Positions 21,348 to 32,937 of a stretch of 64,000 bases of DNA are shown here, one piece after another; within the stretch, counting starts at the first letter, position 1, and every line of letters starts with the position of its first letter. The DNA lies in contig JABYQQ010000006.1 in assembly GCA_022605405.1 (NCBI GenBank), positions 1,612,001 to 1,676,000 on the forward strand, in the 5' to 3' direction. The stretch is from Earliella scabrosa. Lineage: Eukaryota; Basidiomycota; Agaricomycetes; Polyporales; Polyporaceae. A program made the position numbers and the translations under genes. A model generated the notes under the pieces. That model saw only the letters and a list, made by a program, of their open reading frames with translations. It ran no database searches and was not told where the DNA came from.

Positions 21348-22459
21348 GAACAGTCTGTTGGTCTCGGAGAGGGAAAAGAAGATACTGAACTTGCGGGCAT
21401 ATAACATATAGTACGAGTCTCAGTGCGCTCACGGCACAGCTGAACATTGTGTCGGCAAGGTGAGCAACTACGCATGATGCATGATCAGTCAATCCAGACA
21501 CACCATACCACAACCTACCGCATCTGGCAGTTCATCCGACATCGGCGATGAGCCATGAAGCTATGCAACATCGCACAGGGACTCCGGCAGCTAGGCTTTT
21601 TAATGTGTTCTTTAGCTGCGTATCATGGCGTGAGCCATGTCATTTGCCACTTGGAGGTGCGTGGACAAAGTATCGCTGCGTGCGGTCCTGGCAACTTGAG
21701 GCTGGCAGCGTGTGAGAAGTCATAATGTTAGTAGCTAACAACCGTCAAAGATTTCATCCGCGGAACGTTTCAGGCAACTGTGCGGAGGTCTGATGTAGAT
21801 CTGGAGAACTATACACCGGCGCGTGAGCCATCGCTGGCGATGGGCCCCGGATTAGTAGAGTCGAGGTCGTTTTGTTGCAGCATGAGCTATGACATGCAAC
21901 TCACCTCAAGTAAGAACGCTAATTAGAGAATATTTTGTGCCCGCGTCGGCGGATATCACGACCGATTGTGGACTACCTACATAGTGGGACTGGGAGAAGT
22001 GTTCAAGCTACAAGCGCAGTGGGGTGGTATCCACTGAGCGCCAATCACAGCCCGCCTGGGACCGATCGAGCGTAAGTATTTCAATCTAATTCGGAGTGTG
22101 CTTTCTTCGCGTTCAGTCGGACAACTGGCGGATCATACATTGGCCCTATGGCAATGATGTTAGCCACCGTGGTTGGACATTTGCCGTTCTGTCCATCGAC
22201 ATAGCCACAACACGAACATTGGACATCAATGAACTTTGACCGTCCCGGATCTTGGTTCGCTCGGGACAGCATGGGAGGATATCCAGTCATGGCATTATTC
22301 CAACTCCATAACGTACACACTCGTACACATCGCGATAGTCATCTCAGCAACCAGGCACGCCCGCAGGGCTCATCGCCTTCACATTAATCCCCTCGAGTCG
22401 CTCTATCCCCGTGTCGGGTCATCATCAATATATACCATGAATCATTGCGCGGTCGAAGC
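21348..22459. other. Intergenic, nothing recognised
   Basis: About 1.1 kb of average-composition DNA. A 79-codon minus frame (22081-22320) contains a Cys-rich piece (DVQCSCCGYVDGQNGKC), but it has no recognisable family or clear start and was not called. Confidence 0.45.
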
Positions 22460-23217
22460 TCATGCAGAGTTCTCCTCGGCGAGGCGCACGGCGCGCGCAG
22501 CGCGAGTACCCTGGCATCGTAGGTTAGCATTAGAGTCTGCTTCAGAGCAACCTTCGTGATGACGACACTCACAACCGCACCAACATCCTCCCGACGCTTC
22601 GCACCAGCCTGGACGACGACGCAGTTACCAAAGCCGGCGGTGGTGGTGAGCGAGACAAGGCACTTGTTCTTGCTCTTCCCACTATTGCACTTCGCGCTTG
22701 CCGGGAGCTTAGCGGTGATCTTCTCCGCCTTCACTTGCGTAGGGTTCTGTTCATGAGCTCGTCAGTACTGTCAGTTCTCGCCAAGTGCGAAGGAGAATAC
22801 ACACGCGTTCACCGTTCTTGGTCATCTGTGCAGCGACAAAGCTCTTGCCAGTGCCGCTCGGGTCAACCTTGACTGACGCGATCTGGAGCGATCCGTCCGC
22901 GCCGCTGTCAGACCGCAAGTCGCCACGTTAGTGATCGTTGGAAACGATCGCGAAACAGCATCAACGTACGCATTGAAGTTTTTGATGGTGGTGGTGAATG
23001 TTCCGTCGGCATTGAGGGGTATAGCGGTGGTGGTGTCCAGTGTCTGCGCTATGTTGATGTTGCCGCATGGCTTTGCGGTCGACGGGCGCTGGACGTCGCC
23101 GCGAGCAGCGTTACCCTTGACGCCGAGCATGGGTGTGATCGCGGCGTGCGCGTGAGCTTGGAGCGACACGCTGAGGAGGAGAGCCGCGACAGCAACAACG
23201 TTCTTGGAGAAGATCAT
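22460..23217 (-). CDS. Secreted GEgh16/Gas1-like protein, 4 exons
   Basis: Small secreted protein of the Egh16/GEgh16-like family, known from fungal appressorium and surface studies; its molecular activity is not established. Minus-strand exons: 23217-22970, 22904-22805, 22746-22573, 22510-22460; 190 residues. A signal peptide of about 23 residues (MIFSKNVVAVAALLLSVSLQ...AHAH) is followed by family-like TPMLGVKGNAARGDVQRPS and PCGNINIAQ. Later come VKVDPSGTGKSFVAAQMT, CLVSLTTTAGFGNCVVVQ and the tail GTRAARAVRLAEENSA. Cysteines in PCGN, KCNSGKSKNKC and FGNC could form disulphides. All three introns are 57-66 bases and in phase. A TATA box sits about 170 bases upstream of the start. Confidence 0.82.
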
Positions 23218-23384
23218 GGTGACGGGTCAGATGAGAGGGTCGTAGAGAGAGGGAGCGTGAGACAGAGTGATCGAGGAGCAGGTATGCTAGGAGAGTAAAG
23301 GACGTGAAGAGGATCCTGCCTCGAGTACGTTAGAAGAAAGGAACACTGGGTGGAATGAAGACCAACCTGGACATGCAGGCTGTC

Positions 23385-23393
23385 ATATTTATA
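23385..23393 (-). promoter_or_regulatory. TATA box of the GEgh16-like gene
   Basis: TATAAATAT on the minus strand, about 170 bases before the ATG at 23217. Spacing fits a promoter with a leader of roughly 100-140 bases. Confidence 0.5.
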
Positions 23394-24960
23394 CTAGGGA
23401 CGGCCATGGGCACCCCGTTCCGGCGCGATCGCGTGTCGTCTTGAGCTCTATTGTGCAGTGTGGAAGTGGCTGGAAAGTGGAAGGGCGCGAGTGGCAGTAG
23501 CCTCGACGCCGTTTCAGTAAGATCATTGCCTGAACTCCATTCGGCGCGAAGTCCGAACGTAAACAGACAATAGTCCTGTCAACCAATCACAGTGCTTCCA
23601 TACCTTGCACAATGGTCATGTATGCTCGACAACGAGAGCGCTGACCTCGAGCGCACTGCGACGTGATGGATTTTTGCCACGTCAATCACTCTGACTACCG
23701 CTGTAATCGCAGGGTCATGCATTCGCCCGCCAGGTACTTGATCACTGGCGTACAATGCGAACGTACTCTGCATAGGCAACATCAGACCTACGGCAGTGAA
23801 AAGAGCACGGTATATCAGCAAACTCACTCTCCATCATGCGCACACAGCGCCGGGCTGGACTGGCAGACGTCAACGCTTGCCAGCTTCACCCTCACTCCAT
23901 AATCAGTAAGAGTATATGCACATTGTCCCTGTATTATGATAGTTCAAACCAAGTGAGTTGAGGCAAACTACGCATTAGAGGGGATTCGGGGGGTCAGGTC
24001 GAACTTTTCCCAAGGATCCGAGACAGCACATAGTACTTGGCAGTCAATCATCTTCACTATAGACCTCTTGAGGGATCTCTACAAAGGCAAAGGCACACGA
24101 CTTGTCCGCGGGCCGCCGACGTCGGATCGTAGAGGAGATGGGATGATGGCGGTCAAGGTTCAAGGTGTCGAGCAGACTAGCGCCCGTGTGCCCAATAGCC
24201 GAGTCGCAGCACGAACGCACTGCTAACCTGGACTGGTGGACCAGTGCTCACAGCTCCAGGCAACTCTTCACCTCCCCGTCTTCTGTACATCTCATCACTC
24301 TCTTCTTGTACAAGCTGAGCTGCTCGGTAACGCTACAACAGGCACTCAAGTGCGACTATGAACCGTGCCCATCGCAATGTGGAGCGAATCACATCTTTCA
24401 AGTTTCAACTTGAAGGCAACAAACATCGGAGTCTACTGTCTGGGAGCCACTGAAACAGCAGCAATGGCGAAGATCCATTGGGAAGAACGGGGTGTACCAA
24501 GACAATAAGGACCTATTATTAGGGTTGGTCAGTGTACGGCAACAGGAGGAGGGTCGGTGCCAGTGAGAGCTCTCTTAGAAGTTATGCCACATGGTACGTG
24601 CTGTATATTTGGAGGTGAGAGATGCTGCTCCGCTCCTTCGGCCTGATTACGCCGTCCGAGAAAGGCCTCCAGAGAATATTGCCCCGACCTCCGAGTCCGA
24701 ACTACACACCATCCCACTGGCACTCCTTTCTCAAGGAGCCGTAACACATCATCTCGCGAGCTCGTTCAGGCTATGCGACACTCAAGTTAACCTCGTGTAC
24801 TTATCCCACATTCCACGCGGGATTTATCTAAGACGAGCATGGGTGCGTCTCAATCCGATCATCTCTGTAAGCCGACTCTCTAATAGTGTCCAGGGGGTAG
24901 GTCACGCACTCACTTGCGTCATTTCAATAGAAACTTCTGTTTCCCTCCAATCTACGGCTG
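23394..24960. other. Intergenic, nothing recognised
   Basis: About 1.6 kb between the divergent GEgh16-like and epoxide hydrolase genes. Only short frames are present, and the longest minus frame (23579-23827) begins at a GTG with no ATG support. Both promoters should lie at its ends. Confidence 0.5.
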
Positions 24961-24967
24961 CGTGGCA

Positions 24968-24974
24968 TATAAAC
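24968..24974 (+). promoter_or_regulatory. TATA box of the epoxide hydrolase gene
   Basis: TATAAAC on the plus strand, 119 bases before the ATG at 25087. The position and the lack of other candidates make it a plausible core promoter. Confidence 0.5.
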
Positions 24975-25086
24975 ACGCCAACGTTCAAGTTGGCATGCGA
25001 CGACGCACCATTTACCTCAACCCGCCAAGCCTGGAGATACGCTCGGCGACACATTTCCTGACATCCAGCAGAGTCGATACCTGGCA

Positions 25087-26292
25087 ATGATGGGCTCGCA
25101 AGACATGGCCTTGCCGCTTCCCGATGGAATCACCGCCCGTACTCTGCCTATCCGTGATCTTGAGATACGTCTCCTGGATGCGGGGGACCGTACCGCCCCT
25201 CTCCTCCTCCTCTTACATGGCTATCCAGAACTCGCGTACTCCTGGCGAGAGGTTATCATACCTCTCTCACGCCTCGGATACCACGTCGTCGCACCCGACC
25301 TACGTGGCTACGGGCGTACCAAGCCCCGCGATCCGCAGGCTCCAGGGGGCGATAGACCGGTGCAATTCAGCGACGACCTTCGCCCCTTCCACTTTCTCAA
25401 CATCGTCCACGACGTCGTCGCGCTCGTTTACGCGCTCGGGTACACATCCGTTGCGTCGCTCATTGGACACGACTTTGGCTCGAACCTCGCAGGGTACTGC
25501 GCTGTCGTGAGGCCGGACCTATTTCGCACCATCATCATGATGAGCGCGCCTTTCAGTGGCGCCCCCGCGCTTCCGTTCGCCATCGACACCGCGCCCGACG
25601 CACCAGAAGCACGACCTGTACCCCCATGGCTCCTTGCGCCCCAGGTCGACGCTGCCCTCGCACAGCTTGACCCGCCACGCAAGCACTACACGCACTACTT
25701 CTCGGGACCCACCGCGAACGCAGACATGCTGGAGGCTCCACAGGGCCTGCACGCGTTCCTCCGCTCTTACTTCCACATGAAAAGCGCGGACTGGGACGCC
25801 AACGACCCGCACCCGCTACCCCTTCCTCCCAGCGCCGATGGCCTCGCGCGTCTTCCGCACTACTATGTGATGCCGCGCGACGCGACCATGGTCGACGTTG
25901 CGCGCGCAGACGCCCCCTCGGCGCAGGAGGTAGAGACCAAGTCCCGTCGGTGGTTCCCTGACGACGCCCTAGCCGTGTACGTCAGTGAATACGGAAGAAC
26001 AGGCTTCCAGGGCGCTCTGAACCACTACCGCGCGATGATCGAGGAGGCTGCCGCGGAGGAGCTCCGCCTGTTCTCCGGCAAGCGCATCGAGGTACCCGCG
26101 ATGTACTTGTCCGGAAAGAAGGACTGGGGCGTGTACCAGCACCCGGGCGCGTTGCAGAAGATGCAGAAGGTGGTGTGTACGAGCATGGCAGATGAGGATG
26201 TCGTGCTGGTGGAAGGTGCGGGGCACTGGGTGCAGCAGGAGCGACCTGAGGAAGTCGTGGCTCAGATTCGTAGGTTTCTTTCTAAGAATTGA
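25087..26292 (+). CDS. Epoxide hydrolase-type alpha/beta hydrolase, intronless
   Basis: Alpha/beta-hydrolase of the epoxide hydrolase group, which opens epoxides to diols by an ester intermediate on Asp; 401 residues in one exon. Visible catalytic features: oxyanion motif HGYPE (44-48), PDLRGYGRT, nucleophile D129 in IGHDFGS, a cap-domain Tyr in ALNHYR (Y314), acid D346 in SGKKDWGVYQ, and H380 in GAGHWVQQERP. The substrate cannot be read from sequence; detoxification or secondary metabolism are usual roles. No signal peptide. It is the only sizeable gene in the window without introns, which could reflect retroposition or transfer. Start is the first of two adjacent ATGs; the second ATG or M7 are alternatives. 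Confidence 0.9.
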   Translation: MMGSQDMALPLPDGITARTLPIRDLEIRLLDAGDRTAPLLLLLHGYPELAYSWREVIIPLSRLGYHVVAPDLRGYGRTKPRDPQAPGGDRPVQFSDDLRPFHFLNIVHDVVALVYALGYTSVASLIGHDFGSNLAGYCAVVRPDLFRTIIMMSAPFSGAPALPFAIDTAPDAPEARPVPPWLLAPQVDAALAQLDPPRKHYTHYFSGPTANADMLEAPQGLHAFLRSYFHMKSADWDANDPHPLPLPPSADGLARLPHYYVMPRDATMVDVARADAPSAQEVETKSRRWFPDDALAVYVSEYGRTGFQGALNHYRAMIEEAAAEELRLFSGKRIEVPAMYLSGKKDWGVYQHPGALQKMQKVVCTSMADEDVVLVEGAGHWVQQERPEEVVAQIRRFLSKN

Positions 26293-26466
26293 TCAGCTGT
26301 AGTATGGCTTGCAAATTGCCAGGTTGTCAGCGTGTACGTTAGGTAGTAGTTGGCTCTTCGACGGTTGTTCTGAAATGACATATGACACGAGCGCTTCCTC
26401 GGCCACACGTACGTAACGAGTGTAGCCGGCTCCTGCCTAGTTGGTCGGTTACCACGACGACTCAAC

Positions 26467-27154
26467 ATGGCGAAAAAGGCCGCTGGGTCGACAGACAAAA
26501 AGGCTGCAGATAAAAACAAGAATGCGAAGAGCGATGACTCCGCTGACAAGCAAGGCAAGGTACATTGAGCTTTCTCTTGTTATCGTGAAGCGCGTTTTCA
26601 AGTACTGACCCGTCGAGTACCTCCTGGAACTTACACAGGGTAAGAGTGGCGCTCTCAAAGCTGCGACCTCTGTGAATGTCCGTCACATTCTGTGCGAGAA
26701 GCACTCGAAGGCCATGGAGGCTCTTCAGAAGATTCAGGTGCAGTGGTCTCGTTCGATCTCTATTTAGCGCCTTTTCATACTCTACGAACCATCTACCCTA
26801 GGAGGGTCAGCGGTTCGACAAGGTCGCGCAAGAATACTCCGAGGACAAAGCAAAGGGTCTGCATGAATACCGAACGTATCATGGGCTGTGCTGATACTGA
26901 CGGATCTGCTCCGATCTCTCTCGATAGCTGGTGGAAGTCTCGGCTGGAAGGTTCGGGGGTCCATGGTCGTAAGCGTTACTTTGCGCACTCAGGCTCGCCA
27001 GAGACAGATCAATACATACTCACTCCGATCGCAGGGACCTTTTCAGGACGCGGCATTCGCTCTTCAGCCATCCACCGTCGATAAGCCAATCCTCTCTCCT
27101 CTGGTGAAGACGGAGTTCGGATATCACATTATTATGGTTGAGGGTAGGAAGTGA
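26467..27154 (+). CDS. PIN4: Parvulin-type peptidyl-prolyl isomerase, PIN4/Par14-like, 5 exons
   Basis: Prolyl cis-trans isomerase of the non-phospho-specific parvulin type, linked in other eukaryotes to ribosome biogenesis. Exons: 26467-26559, 26639-26737, 26802-26856, 26928-26968, 27035-27154; 135 residues. A Lys-rich N-terminal tail ([18 protein letters not shown]) precedes the domain: [32 protein letters not shown], then [17 protein letters not shown], and the C-terminal [15 protein letters not shown]. The domain starts with the typical RHIL strand and has the GYHII strand at its end. All joins are in phase. It starts only 174 bases after the epoxide hydrolase stop. Confidence 0.92.
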
Positions 27155-27540
27155 CTCCTCATCCTCCTCGTACCATCCCCTACGGTTGCCCGATCTCCTC
27201 TCGCATGCACCTGTACTGGTATCTCATGCTGTAACACTACTGGTTCTCTGCACTGGCGAGCAGTTGTCCTTCATGATCCTCTGAGCACTCGAGCCAGTGC
27301 ACAGTCTGGAGCTATATCGGATATCCGTGATCAACGACCATCTAGGCAAGCGTTTCTGCTCTTCTGATTATTCGAGTAGCTACAGTGACAGCAAACGCCA
27401 AGGGAGAGCAATATGAAACATAAGACATAAACAGAACACGAGCCACGATCCCAAGCCTGTCTCGACGACCGAACAAGATGCCCACATATATCAAGCATAG
27501 GCGCCAAGCTCACGGGACACCATCCCACCGCATACCGAAT
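27155..27540. other. Short convergent gap
   Basis: About 390 bases between converging PIN4 and SNT1-like genes; presumably both 3' UTRs. No coding signal seen. Confidence 0.6.
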
Positions 27541-30500
27541 TTACATGAAGTCAGAGTCGTTCGTCTGTCCTGCAGTCAGCCGCGTCCTATGTTCGAGATA
27601 CCGCACCAGGTCATCGGTCGTCTCGAGCGCGGCGGGTAGTCCAGGCGCCGCTGCGCCGAGAGCTGTAGCCGAAGGATGCATTGACGTAGGTCGAGGGAGG
27701 CCAGGGTGCACGCCAGGGACCTGCCACGGTTGCGGTGCGAACTCGCTGAACTCCATCAGCGTCGGATTGGTGGCACCAGGCGTAGCACCAGGACGCGTGA
27801 CCGAGGCGCGCGCAACCGCACGCGGATCACCCGAAAAGTTGGACGGGGACAGATTCGAGTACGCCATGGCGGACGGGAACGATATCCTGAGCGGCGGAGG
27901 AGGCGGAGCCTGCGCTACTGATGGTGCCGGTCGAGTTTGCGCTATCGACGTTGCAGCCCGGCTTTCTGCAAGGGTGTTACGGGTCCCGGCGAACGCGGCG
28001 GCGAGTCCTCCTTGATATTGCAGCGGCCGTGACGGGGGACCGGGTTTGGATGGAGCTGCCGGGTCATGCGGTGCAGCAGAAGTCGCCCGCTTGTCTGTCT
28101 CAGACGACTGAGTTCCACTGGGATTAGGAGGGGGAGACATACGCCCACTACTTCGGGAGCGAGACGCGGCCGAAGTCGACGCGCCATTCTCAACCCCGGG
28201 TGTCGATCTCTTCATGACGGGAGTCATTATTCCTGAGCCTGGTATAACGTTGCTGTTGTGGTGCCGTGCGTTCTCATGCGGTGTAGGCGAGCGCTTCGGT
28301 GCCAGAGCCGCGACCTTGTTCAACTGCATTTCGGTGACATTGGCGCGATAGAACGCGGAGACTTGAACCGTGGTCTGGGTAAGTGGAGTATGTCAGCGTT
28401 TCCACTAGTAAACCTGGGACAGCATCGTCGCGAACCTTGTTAGGCATCGAGGACGCGATTCGCTTGAAATCATCACCGTACTGGGCGAGCAACTTCAGGA
28501 AAAGGGCTGTCAGGTGACCTGTATTACTATTGGGGGCGCGGGGTGGATGCTACGAGTGATACCTACCTTTGTCTTCCGCAGACCAACTAGACCCGCTACC
28601 AGGCACCCTCTTGCGGACAACTGGCTCAGGCTGCTCCGGGGGCTTCGTGTCCGCCGGCGTAGAAGGACCGTCATCGGTGTCGTCAACTTCAGCCTTGCTC
28701 TTGCGGGCTTTGCGGGTCCGCTTCGCTGGACGCGCATCCTCATCCTGAGAATAATCAGAATTGGCGAGACTGCCGAGTCGCGTCTATAGGATGACTCACT
28801 GCGGGTTCTTCGGGATTGTCTTGCTCCATTGCTGCGACAGCTCTGGCAGAAGGATTGGCCCGACGGCGAGGCCGCTTACCCGAAGGCGCAGGCTCGGGAT
28901 CTGGAGTCGGGGTGGGATCTGGAGTGTTCTGGGCAGTACCTCTCCGCGAAGTCGAGGCCGTTGTGCGCTTGGAAGGATCAATGGACTCCGTGCTCGTGCT
29001 GGAAGGGACGGGCGTGGTAGGGGCACCGCGCTTCCGCCTACCAGAGTTTGAAGTACCATCCCTTCCAACCTCGTCGTCGTGCTTGAGGATGTCCGCAAGA
29101 AGCGCGTTGCCCTTCTGCTTGCCGCGACCACTGCGCCTCCTCTTGCCAACGGTATTGTATTCAGCGATGACCTTCCGGAAGTCGATAGTCGTGTTCTTGT
29201 GCAGGTAATAGAAGGTAACGCATTGAGCAGGGGTCTTGTTCGGCAGGAAGTCCGCAATGAAGCCGAACTGCTTCGGGTGGACAGCGTACTTCTCGATGAA
29301 GATCGCTTTCTCCTCCTCAGTCCAGTCGTCGATACCGGTCTCGAGTTTATAGAAGTCGTGTGGGTCCTCGACGAGGTTGTTCGTGTCGTCGTAGACGTAC
29401 TCGACCCGCCCCTTCGTAACAGAGACCATGTCCGGGATGACGGCCGCGTTCTTCGCAGAGAGGTGGTTCGCGTCCGTGAGTTCTTCGTTCCCAAGACTAG
29501 CGAGGATCTGCTCCATCTCGAGGTCAGAGCGCACCGCGTCTCCCATCGCAGCCGTCCGTCTGGTAGTCCGACATGCGGTCGCAGCAGCCTCCTCGAGGGC
29601 GCTCGCACGCGCAACTTCGTCCAGCTTCGCGCAGTGAGACAACCATTGCTCGTGCAAAGCAAGGTATTCCTTGCGCAACCTCGAGACCTTCTCCGCGAGA
29701 GCTGCCTGATGCTGCGCGAAACGCTTCCGCAACGAGTGCTTGGTCCCGTCGTACCGCCCCTGCGCCATCTGCTCCTGTTCGTTCTCAGTCACAGTCTGGA
29801 CTAGAGTCTCCGCATGTGGCGTCATTGGCTCGTCCGGGGTCTCGGGCTCAGCGAGCTGTCGGTTGGAGACGAGGATGGGCTCGACGCGCGCTTCCTGAGT
29901 GACCGGATCGTGACGGAATCGGAGCTTCGCAACCATCCGCAAAGCATCCGAGAGCGGGATCTCAGCGTAGACCTTCTCTGCGCGAGGCTGATCGACGTCC
30001 ATCGCGACATCCTGAGGACCAACGTCCTTGTGACGGCTTGAGGCCATAGCATCGTGCTCTTTCTCCGTAAGTTCGGCCTCTCCCTGAAGGGTCTTGTCGC
30101 TGGCGGGAGGGGACAACTCACCAGCTTCGACATGAGGTCGGGCCAGCTTGGCGACTGCTGTCAGGCGAGGAGATACCTGAACGCTCACTTCGCGCGATGC
30201 AACGGGAGCAGGAGTGGGGTGTGGATCAGGGGTACCAGTCACAGTTGGAGGTGCTGAAGGTGAAGACGGCAAAGGGACCTCAGCAGCGTCAGCACGAGCC
30301 TCGGCAGGTGCACCGAGCGCTTTCTGCACGAGCTCAGGGGATGGTGGAACAGAGGCAGAGGTTTCTGCTGGCTTCTCGGAGAACGACGCAGGAAGTGGAG
30401 ATTTCCGAGCGGCCGGAGAGGGAGCAGTCTCAGACGTAGGTGAAGACATGTCCATGTCAGAGTCATCGGCACCAGTCTCTCCTGCATGCTCAGGAGTCGT

Positions 30501-32557
30501 AGGCACGGGAGAAGCAGAGGAACTTTGTCGCGGTACCTCGTGGGGCAATCGGAGAGGCGAGAGGGACGTGTCGATAGCGAGACTCGGTCGACTCGGCTCA
30601 AGCTTCGGTACCACTGAGTCCTCCGATGTCGGTATCTGAGGATCAGTGGTCGTGACCTTAAGCACCGGCGATGGAGGTGGAGACATATCCATGTCAGAAG
30701 CATCTGCAGCATCTTCATCATCAGGCCCCTTGCGGGAACCCTTCGTTGCGCGGGGAGGATCGGATGTCGCGTTCGTAGGCCGTGGAGACTTGGGAGACAG
30801 CACAGATTCACTTTCCAACTCCTGAGGCTTAGCCTGTTAACCGTCAGTCGATATGTTCTTCCTCAACAACCGCGGGCACTTACTGGTGTAGGCGGGAGAG
30901 AGACATCCATGTCTGTTACCGCTGTCGCATTGTCTGCCCCTTTCACAGCCTGCGACGTACTCGCGGTCTCCGAGTCACGCTTGGGATACATTAATGGAGC
31001 GTCAATGGCAAGGGTCGACGGGACAAACGCAGGAGCGTTGTGGAAGATCGACCGTCGACCTACAAAAACGAGAGGTGAGCAGGACAGATCTCTAAATGTC
31101 GAGTGTTAGTACAAACCATTGTTGCGTCCATTACCGTACGCATTATTGCGAGCTACGCTCTGTGGTTTCGATTGCGAGACTAGAGATGGCGCTGACATAG
31201 AAGCTCCTGTAGAACGAACCGGCTCCTCTCTGGAAGACGACGTAGGACTACTGGACTTGGGGGAAAGCTGTCCAACGGAAGTGATCTGCAGAGGTGGGGA
31301 CCTCGTCTGCACGCGAGCCGGCGTTTGAGAAGTAGGTATCGACAGACGAGGTTGCGCCTGAAACTGGGGTTTAGGCGGTAACCCAGCTTTTAACGACGGC
31401 TGTGGCTGGATGTGAGGCAGATTGACGGAGCTGCTAGTAGACGAATACGACGGAGAACGAGAGTGGAGCTTCGGCCCCGGTGGCACACGCACGGGAAGCG
31501 CGGGCTTACGAGGAAGAGGCTCGAGATGGGGAAGTTGCGGAGACTCCTGCTTGGCTACCGCCGCAGACCCAAAACCTGGAGAAGAAGGTTGGGCATTGCG
31601 AGGGGAGACAGGACTGACCGATCTTTCCTTCCCGTCAACTCCCCGCTTCCGTCGGTTCTTGCGATCTGGTGTCGTCGAACGGGTGGTGATAGCTGCTGCG
31701 CGATAGTCCCGGCTGATACTTTCGTATGGTTCTTCATCGGCAACCCAATGGTCAACTTCGGTGAACGATGGTCGATAGGGTTCGGATCGCTGGTTCGACT
31801 GGTTCGACGGAGTCGGTGGACTCTGTTGAGCTGGTGGGGTTTGCTGCAACTGCGGGATTTGCTGGGTCTGCGGAGTCTGCTGAATCTGCTGTGGCTGTTG
31901 TGGCTGCTGTGGCTGATTGACTAGCGGATTGATTGGCGGAACGCGGATTCGGTTTGCATTGGTCGCCGGAGGGGAATACGGACGATACCGCTCTGATACC
32001 GGTTGGGACGGGAAATAATGTTCACGACTGCGAGCGCGCTCACCATGTGTTTGCTTCCAATTGTCCGAAGGCTCGAACATACGCGTTGACGCAGCGTCGC
32101 GAGGTGGTCTACCCCACTGAGGAGTATGAGGCGTGTAAGGTTCTCGAGCGGGCCTGTCTGGCCATGGATTGACCTCGGGTTCCTTCCAGGCAGGAGGACG
32201 TTGCCATCCATCAGCCTGAGGTGGTCGGAATCGGTCTGGTGATTGCGTCCCAGGAGGAAAGAACTCGCGTTCGGGAGGTCTCCAGAAGTTCGAACCAGGA
32301 GGAGGGGGAGGAGGAGGAAATTCGTTCGGATAGCCTTCACGGAATGCCGGTGGTGCAGGCGGCTCTTCGGGTCCAAATCTGTCATAAAAGTTGTATGGTG
32401 CAGAAGGACCTGGAGCTGGATGCTCCGGGAAGGGTTGCGGCCGCTGCATATGGTACCACGAAGAGTGAGTGGGAAGAACAGATGGGGAAGGGCGAGCGCT
32501 GACATCGTAGCCTAGTGACATATTACCCGAGGCCCGTCGTTGGTTCTTGTTCGTCAT
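27541..32557 (-). CDS. SNT1: Snt1/NCoR-like protein with two SANT domains, 6 exons
   Basis: Homologue of yeast Snt1, the SANT scaffold of the Set3C histone deacetylase complex, related to NCoR/SMRT. Minus-strand exons: 32557-31117, 31059-30884, 30833-28800, 28744-28567, 28507-28436, 28374-27541; roughly 1577 residues. The N-terminal 480 residues are Pro/Gln/Ser rich and probably disordered. A deacetylase-interaction-like coiled region precedes SANT 1 (DWTEEEKAIFIEKYAVHPKQF then FLPNKTPAQCVTFYYLHK). SANT 2 is split over three exons: SSWSAEDK, FLKLLAQYGDDFKRIASSM, TTVQVSAFYRANVTEM. Introns near 31.1 and 30.85 kb join in phase. The exon 4 to exon 5 join leaves the frame off by one base: the run of five T at 28500-28504 (minus strand) would need to be four. 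That suggests a sequence error or a real frameshift. Confidence 0.85.
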
Positions 32558-32937
32558 AGCAGAGAATTGTTGAGGTTGAAAAGGAGATTTTGTGAAAACG
32601 AGGGGTAGATGACGAGGGAGTATCCGCAGCCTGCAATCGCAAAGCCAATGGATAGAAATTATGTCAAGCAGTAAGTTTCGAATGGCAACGACCGCGGGCC
32701 GGGTATCTTGAAAGCTCTAGAGAGCTGCACAAGGACCTTTGTGAGCTGGAGAGGAAGGAGGTGAGGGTCGATTGTCAAGCATCATCCAACCTTTCCGCCA
32801 CCGTTTCGACGTTGGTTCGAGCTCCGACGCAAGCAAATGCTGCAAAACTCCAATCTCCGACAGGCGTCTATATCTTTGTCAGAGCGCCGATTGAACTTGG
32901 GTGGCTGATGACTCCCGTTGGATGACTTGTCATCTTC
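32558..32937. other. Divergent promoter region between SNT1-like and PIG-S genes
   Basis: Only 380 bases separate the two start codons, so the promoters overlap or are bidirectional. No TATA box is obvious. Confidence 0.55.

Noticed and set aside
22805..22904. Apparent frameshift in exon 2 of the GEgh16-like gene
   Set aside because: It came from miscounting bases; the corrected sequence reads VKVDPSGTGKSF without a break.
23579..23827. Minus-strand frame with a signal-peptide-like start (MSLLIYRALFTAVGLML)
   Set aside because: The first codon is GTG, not ATG; no domain and no splice or promoter support.
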